NCBI RefSeq assembly: GCF_900113375.1
Contig: NZ_FOPC01000011.1
Coordinates: 105,480 to 169,479 of the forward strand
Origin: Algoriphagus hitonicola
GTDB taxonomy: Bacteria; Bacteroidota; Bacteroidia; Cytophagales; Cyclobacteriaceae
Length of the DNA stretch: 64,000 bases
Reading direction: 5' to 3'
The notes beneath the pieces were generated by a model. It saw nothing but the letters and a program-made list of their open reading frames with translations. It ran no database searches and was not told the DNA's origin. Both the position numbers and the translations under genes were made by a program. Shown piece after piece: positions 8,389 to 15,470 of this stretch; the first letter of the stretch is position 1; every line of letters starts with the position of its first letter.

Positions 8389-8422
8389 ACCCCGCTTTAG
8401 TCTGAGGCGGGGTTGTTTTTTT
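8389..8422 (+). terminator. Intrinsic terminator
   Basis: ACCCCGC (8389-8395) pairs with GCGGGGT (8407-8413), followed by a T-rich tract. It lies directly after the palindromic element and would end transcription from the 7626 gene. Confidence 0.75.
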
Positions 8423-8444
8423 GCTTTTTAATTCAGTCTCAGGA

Positions 8445-8642
8445 TTATAATGTAGCAGAAATCCTGGTATTGGGATTGGTCAATTGCTGTCTGACCAAAG
8501 GCTCATCTCCATCCAGAAACAAAAATGCTCGACTTTTAAGAATCTCGCGAATCAAAGTTGTTTTGCCGACCTACCTAGCTCCAATCAGTAGGATGGTCTT
8601 CCTTTTAAAAAGCTTCGCAGAAATCCTACTTTGAAGTATCCT
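8445..8642 (-). pseudogene. Fragment of an AAA-type ATPase (DUF4143/AAA_14 family)
   Basis: On the minus strand the frame reads RISAKLFKRKTILLIGAR, then a stop codon, then VGKTTLIREILKSRAFLFLD and GDEPLVRQQLTNPNTRISATL before a terminal TAA. The interrupted motif is the Walker A of AAA_14 ATPases, normally GARQVGKTTL, so a single CAG to TAG change explains the internal stop. Only about 65 codons remain of a gene usually near 380 codons. It is a degraded remnant at the edge of the accessory region. Confidence 0.75.
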
Positions 8643-8661
8643 AAGGATCCTAGATTCATTC

Positions 8662-8692
8662 ATTCACCAAAAGCAATGCTTTTTGGTGAATC
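8662..8692. terminator. Strong hairpin, possible bidirectional terminator
   Basis: ATTCACCAAAA (8662-8672) pairs with TTTTTGGTGAAT (8681-8692), with GCAATGC between. The stem is flanked by A and T runs. It is not adjacent to an intact gene, so its role is uncertain. Confidence 0.5.
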
Positions 8693-8840
8693 AAATAAAA
8701 ATAATCTTGGGAAGTAAGGGGAGTGGCCTGTTTTGTAATTGTCTGTTTTAACTCCTACATGGGGCATATTTTAGATTAGATACCGGGTAGGGCCGGAACT
8801 CTTTATGCATTTGAATTGAAATAGGCGAAAAAGATAAGGT

Positions 8841-8880
8841 TCCTGGCCCTGACTTTTTTCAATCCAGATCCTAATTCCGT
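8841..8880 (-). pseudogene. Remnant of an XRE regulator start
   Basis: The minus strand at 8851-8880 closely matches the first codons of the intact XRE gene at 13285-13560, but the start codon is ACG instead of ATG. Similarity ends after about ten codons. The flanking 49 bases (8881-8929) are identical to 13561-13609. This marks a duplicated module whose regulator is lost. Confidence 0.7.
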
Positions 8881-8890
8881 ACTAAAAACA

Positions 8891-8904
8891 AGTAAAAATT
8901 TACT
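8891..8904. promoter_or_regulatory. Palindromic operator candidate, copy 1
   Basis: AGTAAAAATTTACT is a palindrome of AGTAAA and TTTACT around two bases. It is identical to 13571-13584, beside the intact XRE gene. It lies between the XRE remnant and the thioredoxin remnant upstream of the 9297 peptide gene. Confidence 0.6.
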
Positions 8905-9069
8905 AAAAATTAGAAATATCTTACTAGGTGTAAATCAAAAGATATCTCAAATTAGTCTCAAGAAAATAAAATCTTCAGCCGTATTTCTGAGGTTTGTCTC
9001 AATTTTCAAGAGATGCAATGGGGTTTTTGGACGAAAAGGGAAAGCTAAAAAACCAAAGGAAGAAAGGAT

Positions 9070-9228
9070 TTGACTCTATCAACTGATCTGGGGGATAGTA
9101 GGTATAATAAAGCTTTTGCAGCATATAGACTGAATGGAGCACAGGCAAAGCAGGAATCTATATTCAAAGCCATGCAGGACTCTACAGAAAAATATTCAAT
9201 CGCGATGAATGGTCATAGACTCCGGTGA
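9070..9228 (+). pseudogene. C-terminal remnant of the DsbA/thioredoxin-like gene
   Basis: The frame reading AFAAYRLNGAQAKQESIFKA then MQDSTE corresponds to AFATNYPLNGELTKQESNIK then AMQDWAE near the C-terminus of the protein at 14373-15023. Everything upstream, including the CxxC centre, is missing. The region 8905-9069 before it has no recognisable gene. The remnant shows that the module ahead of the 9297 peptide once had the same layout as the one at 13.3-15.4 kb. Confidence 0.7.
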
Positions 9229-9240
9229 CACAAAAGGTCG
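9185..9240 (+). repeat. Conserved leader before precursor peptide, copy 1
   Basis: CAGAAAAATATTCAATCGCG, then ATGAATGGTC and a GTGAC block, match 15049-15105, which precedes the precursor gene at 15134. Both copies lie 30-60 bases before the peptide start. They could be a shared leader RNA or simply shared ancestry. Confidence 0.55.
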
Positions 9241-9296
9241 GAGGATTAGCGTACAAACTCAAAATCAATTTATTAACCATTTAAATCGTAAAAATC

Positions 9297-9515
9297 ATGA
9301 AGAAACTAAGTTTAGAAATGCTTAGACTTACTTCCGAGGATGTACTAGGGAGCAGTCAGATGAAATCAATCGTAGGTGGTGGAAGTTTTCGATGTGTTTG
9401 CTACAACAGTAAAGGTAGCTGGACAGGAACTTATTCTGATCAAGCTACAGCAGAAGCGGCTGGAGGGGGACATTGTGAATCAGGTATAGCTCAATGTACA
9501 GAAATCAATCAATAA
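9297..9515 (+). CDS. GG-leader precursor peptide, four cysteines
   Basis: A 73-residue precursor. The leader, about residues 1-28, reads MKKLSLEMLRLTSEDVLGSS then QMKSIVGG. It matches the Bacteroidota GG-type natural-product precursor leader (LSLEML...SSxQMKxIxGG), which is cut after the double glycine by a C39 peptidase exporter. The core has CxC near its start and Cx6C near its end, four cysteines in all, so two disulfides are possible. A hairpin terminator follows the stop, then a propeller lipoprotein gene. No modifying enzyme is adjacent, so an unmodified disulfide-bonded product is my preferred reading. Target and activity are unknown. Confidence 0.85.
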   Translation: MKKLSLEMLRLTSEDVLGSSQMKSIVGGGSFRCVCYNSKGSWTGTYSDQATAEAAGGGHCESGIAQCTEINQ

Positions 9516-10690
9516 CTTCTTTAAAAAGATCCTATGCTAATTCTCAAATTACGATAGGGTCTTTTTTTCCTGTCCTTAGGAAAGAATTCTTAGTTGTTAA
9601 GCTGCTTTGTATTAGTTTGTTTTTCTCTTGTAGTGAGAGTTCGACAAATATTTCATCAAAAGATTCAATTAAAATTGATACACTTATTTTTGAGTCCAAA
9701 AATGAAGTCATCGAGTTGGGAGATGAAGGAGAATTCTTGACTTCTTCCGCGATGTCTGATGATGCCTCGACCTATTATATTTTTAACCTTGAAAAGAGAT
9801 ATTTATACACGTTGGACATAAAATCTAAGGAACTTCTGTCCGCCTTAAAAATGCCTTCTGAAGGCCCGGATGGAATTGGAGACTGGTTGATTGATTTTCA
9901 GATGATCAATGATAGTAGTTTTATTGCCCAAGGTGACAATGTTTTTTATTTTTTTAATCTGGAAGGGAAAATAAGGGATAAAATAAGAGTGGATCATCTT
10001 TTTTATTTGAATCCTGGATTGGCTAGAAAATTTTCTAATATAGGATTTCTGTATAAAGATGAGCTATTCCACTTCACGACAGGAGAAATAGGTACTATAG
10101 AATCTCAAGTGCTTAGCTATGATCCAAAAAGCGACTCTTTTTTTCTGAGAGAAATTCCTTCAATCGATTTGATAAAAAATTGGGCTGTGGTTTCCATGGT
10201 CAAATCCTTTACTTTTTATTCTTCTCCGGCCTATGTCATAAATGACTTTCCTAATGGAATCCTTGTAGTAAACAGAGGCTTGCCCAATATGACTGCATAT
10301 CTCAGAAATGGAGATACCATAAATACTAAATTCAATAATTCAAAGTTTTTCGAAGAAGTAATACCTATTGAGGAAATTTTCCGTGCAAAAAATGAAACAG
10401 AAGAAAAAGAATTCAAAAGAGAGCTAGAAAAACGGATAAACTTTCTCCGACCGGTAGTTGATGACAAAAAACAAAAAGTCTATAGACTTGGCTATCAACT
10501 GGCTTCGGACGGAGTTACTTATGATAATTACTTGTTTGAATACGACCTGAAATTAAATTTGACTAGGGAGGAGTTTTTGGATGGAATAAAAATCAGACCA
10601 AAGAAAATGTTTCTTAGCGAGTCAACCTTTTACCTGGCTGCATCCTTTGAAGATGAACCGGCCTTCTTGATTTTTGAAAATCCATTTTAA
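9494..10690 (+). CDS. DUF4221-like beta-propeller lipoprotein (start uncertain)
   Basis: The longest frame, from ATG 9494, gives 398 residues but overlaps the peptide gene by 22 bases and reads through its terminator hairpin. The lipoprotein signal (KLLCISLFFSCSES) begins only near residue 35, and no ATG, GTG or TTG lies in frame between the hairpin and that signal. The true start is therefore unresolved. The mature part has EGPDGIGDWLIDFQ near residue 124 and repeated blade-like segments as in Bacteroidota DUF4221 and 6-bladed propeller proteins. It probably sits lipid-anchored in the envelope. Adjacency to the peptide suggests a partner, receptor or immunity role; this is inference. Confidence 0.75.
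   Translation: MYRNQSITSLKRSYANSQITIGSFFPVLRKEFLVVKLLCISLFFSCSESSTNISSKDSIKIDTLIFESKNEVIELGDEGEFLTSSAMSDDASTYYIFNLEKRYLYTLDIKSKELLSALKMPSEGPDGIGDWLIDFQMINDSSFIAQGDNVFYFFNLEGKIRDKIRVDHLFYLNPGLARKFSNIGFLYKDELFHFTTGEIGTIESQVLSYDPKSDSFFLREIPSIDLIKNWAVVSMVKSFTFYSSPAYVINDFPNGILVVNRGLPNMTAYLRNGDTINTKFNNSKFFEEVIPIEEIFRAKNETEEKEFKRELEKRINFLRPVVDDKKQKVYRLGYQLASDGVTYDNYLFEYDLKLNLTREEFLDGIKIRPKKMFLSESTFYLAASFEDEPAFLIFENPF
9524..9568 (+). terminator. Hairpin terminator or attenuator between peptide and propeller genes
   Basis: AAAAGATCCTAT (9524-9535) pairs over 12 positions with ATAGGGTCTTTT (9554-9565), including one T-G pair, followed by more T. It would reduce transcription into the propeller genes relative to the peptide gene. 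Confidence 0.8.
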
Positions 10691-10738
10691 AGAATACGCA
10701 TTTCCGCTTTTCTGCCAGTAAAAAACAGTAATTAATTT

Positions 10739-11902
10739 ATGATTCTATTAAAAAAATATAAATTTCATTTTATCGTTTTCTTCCTGATTTCATGCGGAGT
10801 CAAAAGGAAAGATAGCAGTGATTTGAGATTAACTAGTTCATTTGATTTAGTGAAAATTGATTCAGTTAAAGTTCCTATTTTAGGGAATCCAACAGTTCAT
10901 GATATCAGCCCGAGTCAAGAAATTATTTTATTTGTAGATTATAAAGAATCATCGGAAATAATACATATCGTTGATTTTGAGGGAAATGAAATAAGTTCTT
11001 TTTCAAAAATAGGAGACATTCCTGATTCTTATGGTTCACTTCGGACCACGCTTTTAATACAAGAGGACTCTACTTTTCTTGCTTTTGGGACCAATGGATT
11101 TATCTCCTATAATTTTTCAGGACAAACTGTTTCAAAACAAGAATTAAAAAATTTTCAACCCCCAAATTCTTTTATAATCGGAATGGGAAATGGGTTGAAA
11201 AAATTCAAGGATAAATTTTTATTTGCCAATCTAGGCGAAGGAATAGAGTCAATCCCGGACATTAAGCCATTTGCTTGGCTGGATCCAACGTCAGGTGAAA
11301 AAGTATCATTTTCAAAAATTCCAACTTCAACCCTATTTCATAATGGGAAAAATTTTTTTAAAAATGCTTGGAATCCTGTATTTGACATCCATCAAGAATA
11401 TATCTATGTGGTATTTGGAATAGAGCCTACTCTATTTATTCTTTCCGCTGTGAATCCTGATAAAATTTTAAATTCTTTTCCTCTTTCCCTACCAGATTAC
11501 CACTATTTTAAAGGCTCAGATCGAAATCGTTCTGATCCAAGATTATTTGGTCAGGTACAAACGTCAGGGAAGATCACAAATATAGAATTCTACAAAGGGT
11601 ACTTTTTGATTTCGTATTTTCCGGGTTATGATTTGGCAGACACTGAAGAGCGATTTGAAAATAAAAGCACCACAGAATCGATTGAATTTAGGAAAAGGAT
11701 GGAGAATAAATATCCCAATAGGTTAGCGGTTTTTGATTCACTAGGAAATTTTGTTAAAGATTTTACTCCTGAGAAAAATGGTTTACTAGGTGGAAGTATG
11801 ATAGTTCGAGATAATCAGTTATGGATGGTAGAAAAGCCCAATGATCAGATTGAACAAGATTATTTTAGATTATTTCGGGTTGATTTCCAAGTTGAGAAAT
11901 GA
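10739..11902 (+). CDS. Propeller-type lipoprotein, paralog of 16714
   Basis: A 387-residue protein with lipoprotein signal FHFIVFFLISCGVK (Cys about residue 20). It shares an N-terminal motif (VPILGNPTVHDI), a GDIPDSYG segment and a C-terminal segment (QLWMVEKPNDQIEQDYFRLF) with the protein at 16714. Both look like envelope beta-propellers of the DUF4221 or 6-bladed type; I cannot decide the exact family by eye. It lies 48 bases after the preceding propeller gene on the same strand and is probably co-transcribed. No catalytic residues are recognised. Confidence 0.78.
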   Translation: MILLKKYKFHFIVFFLISCGVKRKDSSDLRLTSSFDLVKIDSVKVPILGNPTVHDISPSQEIILFVDYKESSEIIHIVDFEGNEISSFSKIGDIPDSYGSLRTTLLIQEDSTFLAFGTNGFISYNFSGQTVSKQELKNFQPPNSFIIGMGNGLKKFKDKFLFANLGEGIESIPDIKPFAWLDPTSGEKVSFSKIPTSTLFHNGKNFFKNAWNPVFDIHQEYIYVVFGIEPTLFILSAVNPDKILNSFPLSLPDYHYFKGSDRNRSDPRLFGQVQTSGKITNIEFYKGYFLISYFPGYDLADTEERFENKSTTESIEFRKRMENKYPNRLAVFDSLGNFVKDFTPEKNGLLGGSMIVRDNQLWMVEKPNDQIEQDYFRLFRVDFQVEK

Positions 11903-11977
11903 CCTAAAAATCACTAGTTTCATCCAATGCCTCCTCTTTAATTTAATTGGGATTGGTAAAAAGATAAACTTAAAAAT

Positions 11978-13114
11978 ATGATCAGAATTCTAAGTAAAGG
12001 GCTAAAAATTCTACTGCTGGCGATATTTCTTCTTTTTGGAAATGTGGTTAATGCGCAAACCACCTTTTCGAAAATTGCTGAATTCAAAATTGATCTTTTA
12101 AATCCAATTCAACTAATTGATTACTATCCTGCTAAAGAACTATTTCTGGGATATATCAGTCAAGGCAGCAAAGGGAATAAAATAACTTTGTTTTCAAAAA
12201 CCGGAAAAGTCCTTGTTTCTGAATTTTTACAAGGGGAAGGACCCAATCAGATCGTAGAATCTATTAACCAAATAGGCTTTTCCGAAGAAGGAACTATTTG
12301 GATTCATTCCAGCCAAAACCTGTACGTATACGATCAAAATCTGAGGAAATTAAAAAAAATGCCTTTTAACTCTCAGTATAACGTCACATTATACAGTCCT
12401 AAAAAGCTAAATTTCTTCTATGAAGCAGGTGTTAAAGGAGATTACTCGTTTATCAGTCAACCCTCGGGGCATTCTACTTTTTTTGGATTCTCGGATTTTT
12501 TGAAAGAAAACCTTATAGAAATATTTAATCCAAAAAGCAATAGTCTATACAAAATGGCTCCTGTCTCTGAGAGGTCTAATTTTTCAAAGCTTGATCCTTC
12601 TATTGAGTCTATTTATTCGCCTGTCTATTCGTTAGACAAAAGCCGAAGAAAATTGTACTTGACCACTACATTGGATGATGAAATCTCCATTATTGATTTA
12701 AAATCTCAAGATGTACCTAGAAGTATCAAGGTTGACCATGGAGATTTTTCTGTGCTGAAATCCTCTAAAATTTCCTTGAGCAATATTCCATCAACCGGTC
12801 CAATTACCCTAGGAGCGAAAAACAAAAATATTTATGTGCTATCGGATGGAAGTATAGTTTTGGAATATATAAAAGCTATCTCTCCTGGGGTTTATGAACA
12901 AAAGCTTGCTGAGGACAAGAATTACCATCATTATGGAGACCCAAATTATCATCGGTTAATTTTCATTGAAGGAGGGAGGCAAATAGGAGGAGATATTGAA
13001 ATACCCTATGGAGAGATTTCCATGCTTTTGCCTGATGATACGTTTTTGATCAAGTTGTTAAATCCAGCTGAAGAGGAGGACTTTACTCGATATGGGATTT
13101 TTGAACTAAGATAA
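11978..13114 (+). CDS. Secreted beta-propeller-like protein, AQ-type (paralog of 20109 and 26126)
   Basis: A 378-residue protein with a Sec signal peptide ending NVVNAQ, so unlike its neighbours it is secreted rather than lipid-anchored. Diagnostic segments shared with the genes at 20109 and 26126 are EGPNQ near residue 89, an LGA(K) segment, a YEQKLAED segment, the motif DPNYHRLIF near 324 and an EEDFTRYGIFEL C-terminus. Blade-like repeats are visible. It is the third propeller gene behind the 9297 peptide. The three AQ-type paralogs each close a peptide locus, which suggests a set role in the system. Confidence 0.78.
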   Translation: MIRILSKGLKILLLAIFLLFGNVVNAQTTFSKIAEFKIDLLNPIQLIDYYPAKELFLGYISQGSKGNKITLFSKTGKVLVSEFLQGEGPNQIVESINQIGFSEEGTIWIHSSQNLYVYDQNLRKLKKMPFNSQYNVTLYSPKKLNFFYEAGVKGDYSFISQPSGHSTFFGFSDFLKENLIEIFNPKSNSLYKMAPVSERSNFSKLDPSIESIYSPVYSLDKSRRKLYLTTTLDDEISIIDLKSQDVPRSIKVDHGDFSVLKSSKISLSNIPSTGPITLGAKNKNIYVLSDGSIVLEYIKAISPGVYEQKLAEDKNYHHYGDPNYHRLIFIEGGRQIGGDIEIPYGEISMLLPDDTFLIKLLNPAEEEDFTRYGIFELR

Positions 13115-13284
13115 AATTTGATGTTATCACTTCCCGGAAAATCTGTTTCATTAATTACAAACTTTTCAAAGACTCCGCTTTTAATTAATTTTTAGCCGTT
13201 GGATTCATGACTCACATGAACTTCATGCAAAGACCTCTTAACTCTTACCTTTTAAAATTTCCACGAGTAAAGTTTCTATCCGCC

Positions 13285-13560
13285 TTAATTCAGTTTCGTC
13301 AGTCTCAAGGTTAAGTGATTGGATTGCTTTTTGAGTATGGGGGGGGATTTAGTTAAAAGAATATTTTCTTTTTCAAGAAATTTGACCATATCCAAATTAT
13401 AAATAGATGCAAATTTGGCTATTTGAAGGATGTTGGGAATTGTTTTTCCACTTTCGATATTGGAAAGGGTTTTTTGAGAAACTTCCAAAAGATGGGCAAC
13501 TTCCTGCTGCGAAAGCTTTTTTTCTTCCCTGATTTTTTTTAGTCGAGATCCTAATTCCAT
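13285..13560 (-). CDS. XRE-family HTH transcriptional regulator
   Basis: A 91-residue protein with an HTH_3 domain at about residues 5-60 (LKKIREEKKLSQQEVAHLLE, then VSQKTLSNIESGKTIPN). The C-terminal 30 residues are basic and lack a sensor domain. It is divergent from the C39-VKOR-thioredoxin remnant and peptide operon. The 120-base gap carries the palindrome AGTAAA-N2-TTTACT at 13571-13584, 11 bases upstream of this start. I infer an autoregulated repressor of the peptide modules. A dead copy of its start sits at 8851. Confidence 0.88.
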   Translation of the reverse strand: MELGSRLKKIREEKKLSQQEVAHLLEVSQKTLSNIESGKTIPNILQIAKFASIYNLDMVKFLEKENILLTKSPPILKKQSNHLTLRLTKLN

Positions 13561-13570
13561 ACTAAAAACA

Positions 13571-13584
13571 AGTAAAAATTTACT
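13571..13584. promoter_or_regulatory. Palindromic operator candidate, copy 2 (beside the XRE gene)
   Basis: AGTAAAAATTTACT is palindromic except for the central two bases. It lies between the divergent XRE gene and the C39-VKOR-thioredoxin locus. Related palindromes occur at 8891, 18277, 21580 and 22801. Confidence 0.65.
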
Positions 13585-13686
13585 AAAAATTAGAAATATC
13601 TTACTAGGTCTAAACCTTAAGATGCCTCAAATTAGCATTCAACAATTAAAATCAAAAAGAAATTAAGATTTTTTAGTTTTTTGCTT

Positions 13687-13998
13687 ATGGAAAATAGTCT
13701 GATTTGCATTAAAAATTTATTTGAACTAATTAATGTACCTTTTACTACAGGGTATTTAAAGAAAAAATTGCTCACTCATCCAGAACCGGAGTCCTTGTTG
13801 GCTATCTCGGACATTTTGGCTGAGTATAATCTAGAGAGTCTTGCAATCCAACTCACCGAAGATAAACTGGATCAACTGCCCTTGCCCTGTGTGGTTAGTA
13901 AGCTTTTGAGTTGGAGGAACGGTCTCGAGTTTATTGGAAATGGGATAATTGGATTTTCTGAATCAAAAATGAATCCATTGGCAAATACAGTTCAATGA
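13687..13998 (+). pseudogene. N-terminal fragment of a C39-like/VKOR/thioredoxin protein
   Basis: A 103-residue frame (MENSLICIKNLFELINVPFT; HPEPESLLAISDILAEYNLE; LDQLPLPCVV). This resembles the N-terminal C39-like domain of Bacteroidota proteins that continue into a vitamin K epoxide reductase (VKOR) membrane domain and a C-terminal thioredoxin fold. Here the frame stops before any membrane segment, and the thioredoxin part resumes at 14373. A hairpin-rich insert lies between. I read the pair as one gene broken by deletion and insertion. The 5' fragment alone is unlikely to be active. The start is the ATG at 13687; a TTG at 13681 is possible. Confidence 0.65.
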
Positions 13999-14052
13999 AA
14001 TGGACTAATAATCTTCGGTGGACTGGGCCTTACGGGATTTTCGGTTTTGGGA

Positions 14053-14239
14053 TGCTTTGCAAACCCGTGAAGAAAATGACTTAGTCCCGAACTTGTTTCG
14101 GGAATCCAGTCATTTTTAGGGTGGCAAAGCAGGACAAAATGCCGCTGTGCATTAGTTTTAAAGATACTGCAAGCACTATCAGCGGCAAGAAAATAACGAG
14201 GCCCAAGACTTTTGGATACTTTTGGTCTTCAAAAGTATC
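14053..14239. repeat. Three-hairpin palindromic element
   Basis: Three inverted repeats follow one another. The first spans 14053-14131 (outer stem TGCTTTGC/GCAAAGCA, inner stems AATGACT/AGTCATT and TCCCGAA/TTTCGGGA). The second is TGCCGCTG at 14140 with CAGCGGCA at 14180. The third is a perfect 10-bp stem GATACTTTTG/CAAAAGTATC at 14215-14239. The element occupies the place where the VKOR membrane domain should be encoded. It may be a palindromic mobile repeat or a structured RNA. The rest of 13999-14372 shows no gene. Confidence 0.65.
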
Positions 14240-14372
14240 GAAGGCGGAAAGAATCGATGAGGTCTAAATTAGAGAGAAGAGGATCGGACTATATTTAAAT
14301 CTCAGAGGTAACACCGATTAAATAGGTATTTATTCTTTTAAATTAGTTAATAGCCTTATAAGGTGATCACCA

Positions 14373-15023
14373 ATGAAGTTTTGGAAAGTTTCAGATGAAG
14401 AAGATTACTGGGTGAGGGGTATTTACCTAACCTGGATCAGCCTAAAACCCTACTTGACTGCTCAAAAAGATTTATATGCTACCAAAAGCAAGTTGGCTAA
14501 GGTCATGTCCAACAAGGAGCTTTTCGACTATTTCCTAGCCAACTCCAGGGAGATTACTTCCAGTCCCGAAGGACTGGGGGTATTCCTAAAGGGGACAAAG
14601 GCTAAATATCACGTACTAAAAGTATGCAATCCCTACTGCGGACCCTGTGCACGTACGCATCCTCTCTTAGAGCAGCTCTATGAGACCGGGAATATTGATT
14701 TGCAGATCGTATTTATTCCCGGAGGTGGAGATGAGGTCAGAATCAAGACTATCCGGCACCTCTTGGGTATTGCTTCTCAAGGTGATTTAGAAAAAACCCG
14801 CCAAGCCTTGGATGACTGGTATAGTCAGGACAAGAAAGATTATGAAGCCTTTGCAACAAACTATCCACTAAACGGAGAACTGACAAAGCAGGAATCCAAC
14901 ATCAAAGCCATGCAGGACTGGGCAGAGAAGGAGCAGATTACCCATACGCCGACGATTTTCATCAATGGCTATGAGTTGCCATCCACCTATGCGGTAGATG
15001 ACTTGAAATATGTATTACACTAA
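14373..15023 (+). CDS. DsbA/thioredoxin-like protein, C-terminal part of a VKOR-thioredoxin fusion
   Basis: A 216-residue frame. Residues 10-30 (YWVRGIYLTWISLKPYL) look like the end of a VKOR-type membrane region. A thioredoxin fold follows with active site CNPYCGPC (CxxC at 89-92) and a cis-proline segment THTPTIFINGYELP near 190. In the intact family this domain is periplasmic and reoxidised by the VKOR domain; here the VKOR part is missing. The frame is undamaged and could be expressed, but its export would be compromised. It precedes a six-cysteine precursor gene, consistent with a disulfide-forming role for the ancestral protein. Confidence 0.75.
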   Translation: MKFWKVSDEEDYWVRGIYLTWISLKPYLTAQKDLYATKSKLAKVMSNKELFDYFLANSREITSSPEGLGVFLKGTKAKYHVLKVCNPYCGPCARTHPLLEQLYETGNIDLQIVFIPGGGDEVRIKTIRHLLGIASQGDLEKTRQALDDWYSQDKKDYEAFATNYPLNGELTKQESNIKAMQDWAEKEQITHTPTIFINGYELPSTYAVDDLKYVLH

Positions 15024-15048
15024 GAAAATAAAATCTGCTGGTGCAGAA

Positions 15049-15105
15049 ACGATATTCAGTCGCGATGAATGGTCGCAGTCTCTGAGTGACCAAAATGTTC
15101 AGAGA
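15049..15105 (+). repeat. Conserved leader before precursor peptide, copy 2
   Basis: CAGAAACGATATTCAGTCGCG-type sequence followed by ATGAATGGTC and a GTGACCAAAA block matches 9185-9240. It lies between the thioredoxin stop and the peptide start. Confidence 0.55.
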
Positions 15106-15133
15106 ATATCATACAATCATAAACAATAAAACT

Positions 15134-15382
15134 ATGATTATTTTTGAAAAATTGGGTTTTTCTCCGGAGGATTTCCTCCAGAGAAGTCAAATGTCCACTA
15201 TTTTAGGAGGTGGAGGAAGTGGATCCGGAACTTGTGGATATCTGGATACTACAGGTTATCCAGTATGCAATCTTACGAGAGAACAAGCGGAAGGATACGC
15301 TAATCAATACGGAGGACATTGGTGTTGTGATAGTTGTTCAACAGCAAGTTATTGCAACGAAGAATCAAATGCTCCAGAGTAA
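15134..15382 (+). CDS. GG-leader precursor peptide, six cysteines
   Basis: From the ATG at 15134 the product is 82 residues; a longer frame from 15086 adds residues unlike any leader. The leader is MIIFEKLGFSPEDFLQRSQM followed by STILGG (GG at 25-26, in a run of four glycines). The core contains six cysteines, including WCCDSC, so three disulfides are possible. The GGHWC region recalls GGGHC in the 9297 peptide. A hairpin terminator follows. The associated thioredoxin gene lies just upstream; a broken ISL3 element separates it from its propeller gene at 16714. Confidence 0.82.
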   Translation: MIIFEKLGFSPEDFLQRSQMSTILGGGGSGSGTCGYLDTTGYPVCNLTREQAEGYANQYGGHWCCDSCSTASYCNEESNAPE

Positions 15383-15395
15383 TAATTGAAATATC

Positions 15396-15423
15396 GGCTG
15401 GCTATTATTTAGCCAGCCTTTAT
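15396..15423 (+). terminator. Hairpin terminator after precursor peptide
   Basis: GGCTGGCT (15396-15403) pairs with AGCCAGCC (15411-15418), followed by TTTATT. The position matches the hairpins after the other precursor genes. Confidence 0.7.
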
Positions 15424-15470
15424 TAACCATTCACCACGAATTTAATGAAAATGCTAACTTGAGGGAAAAA

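Noticed and set aside
8413..8634. Plus-strand open frame of 73 codons
   Set aside because: It is antisense to the AAA ATPase remnant, which explains the sequence better.
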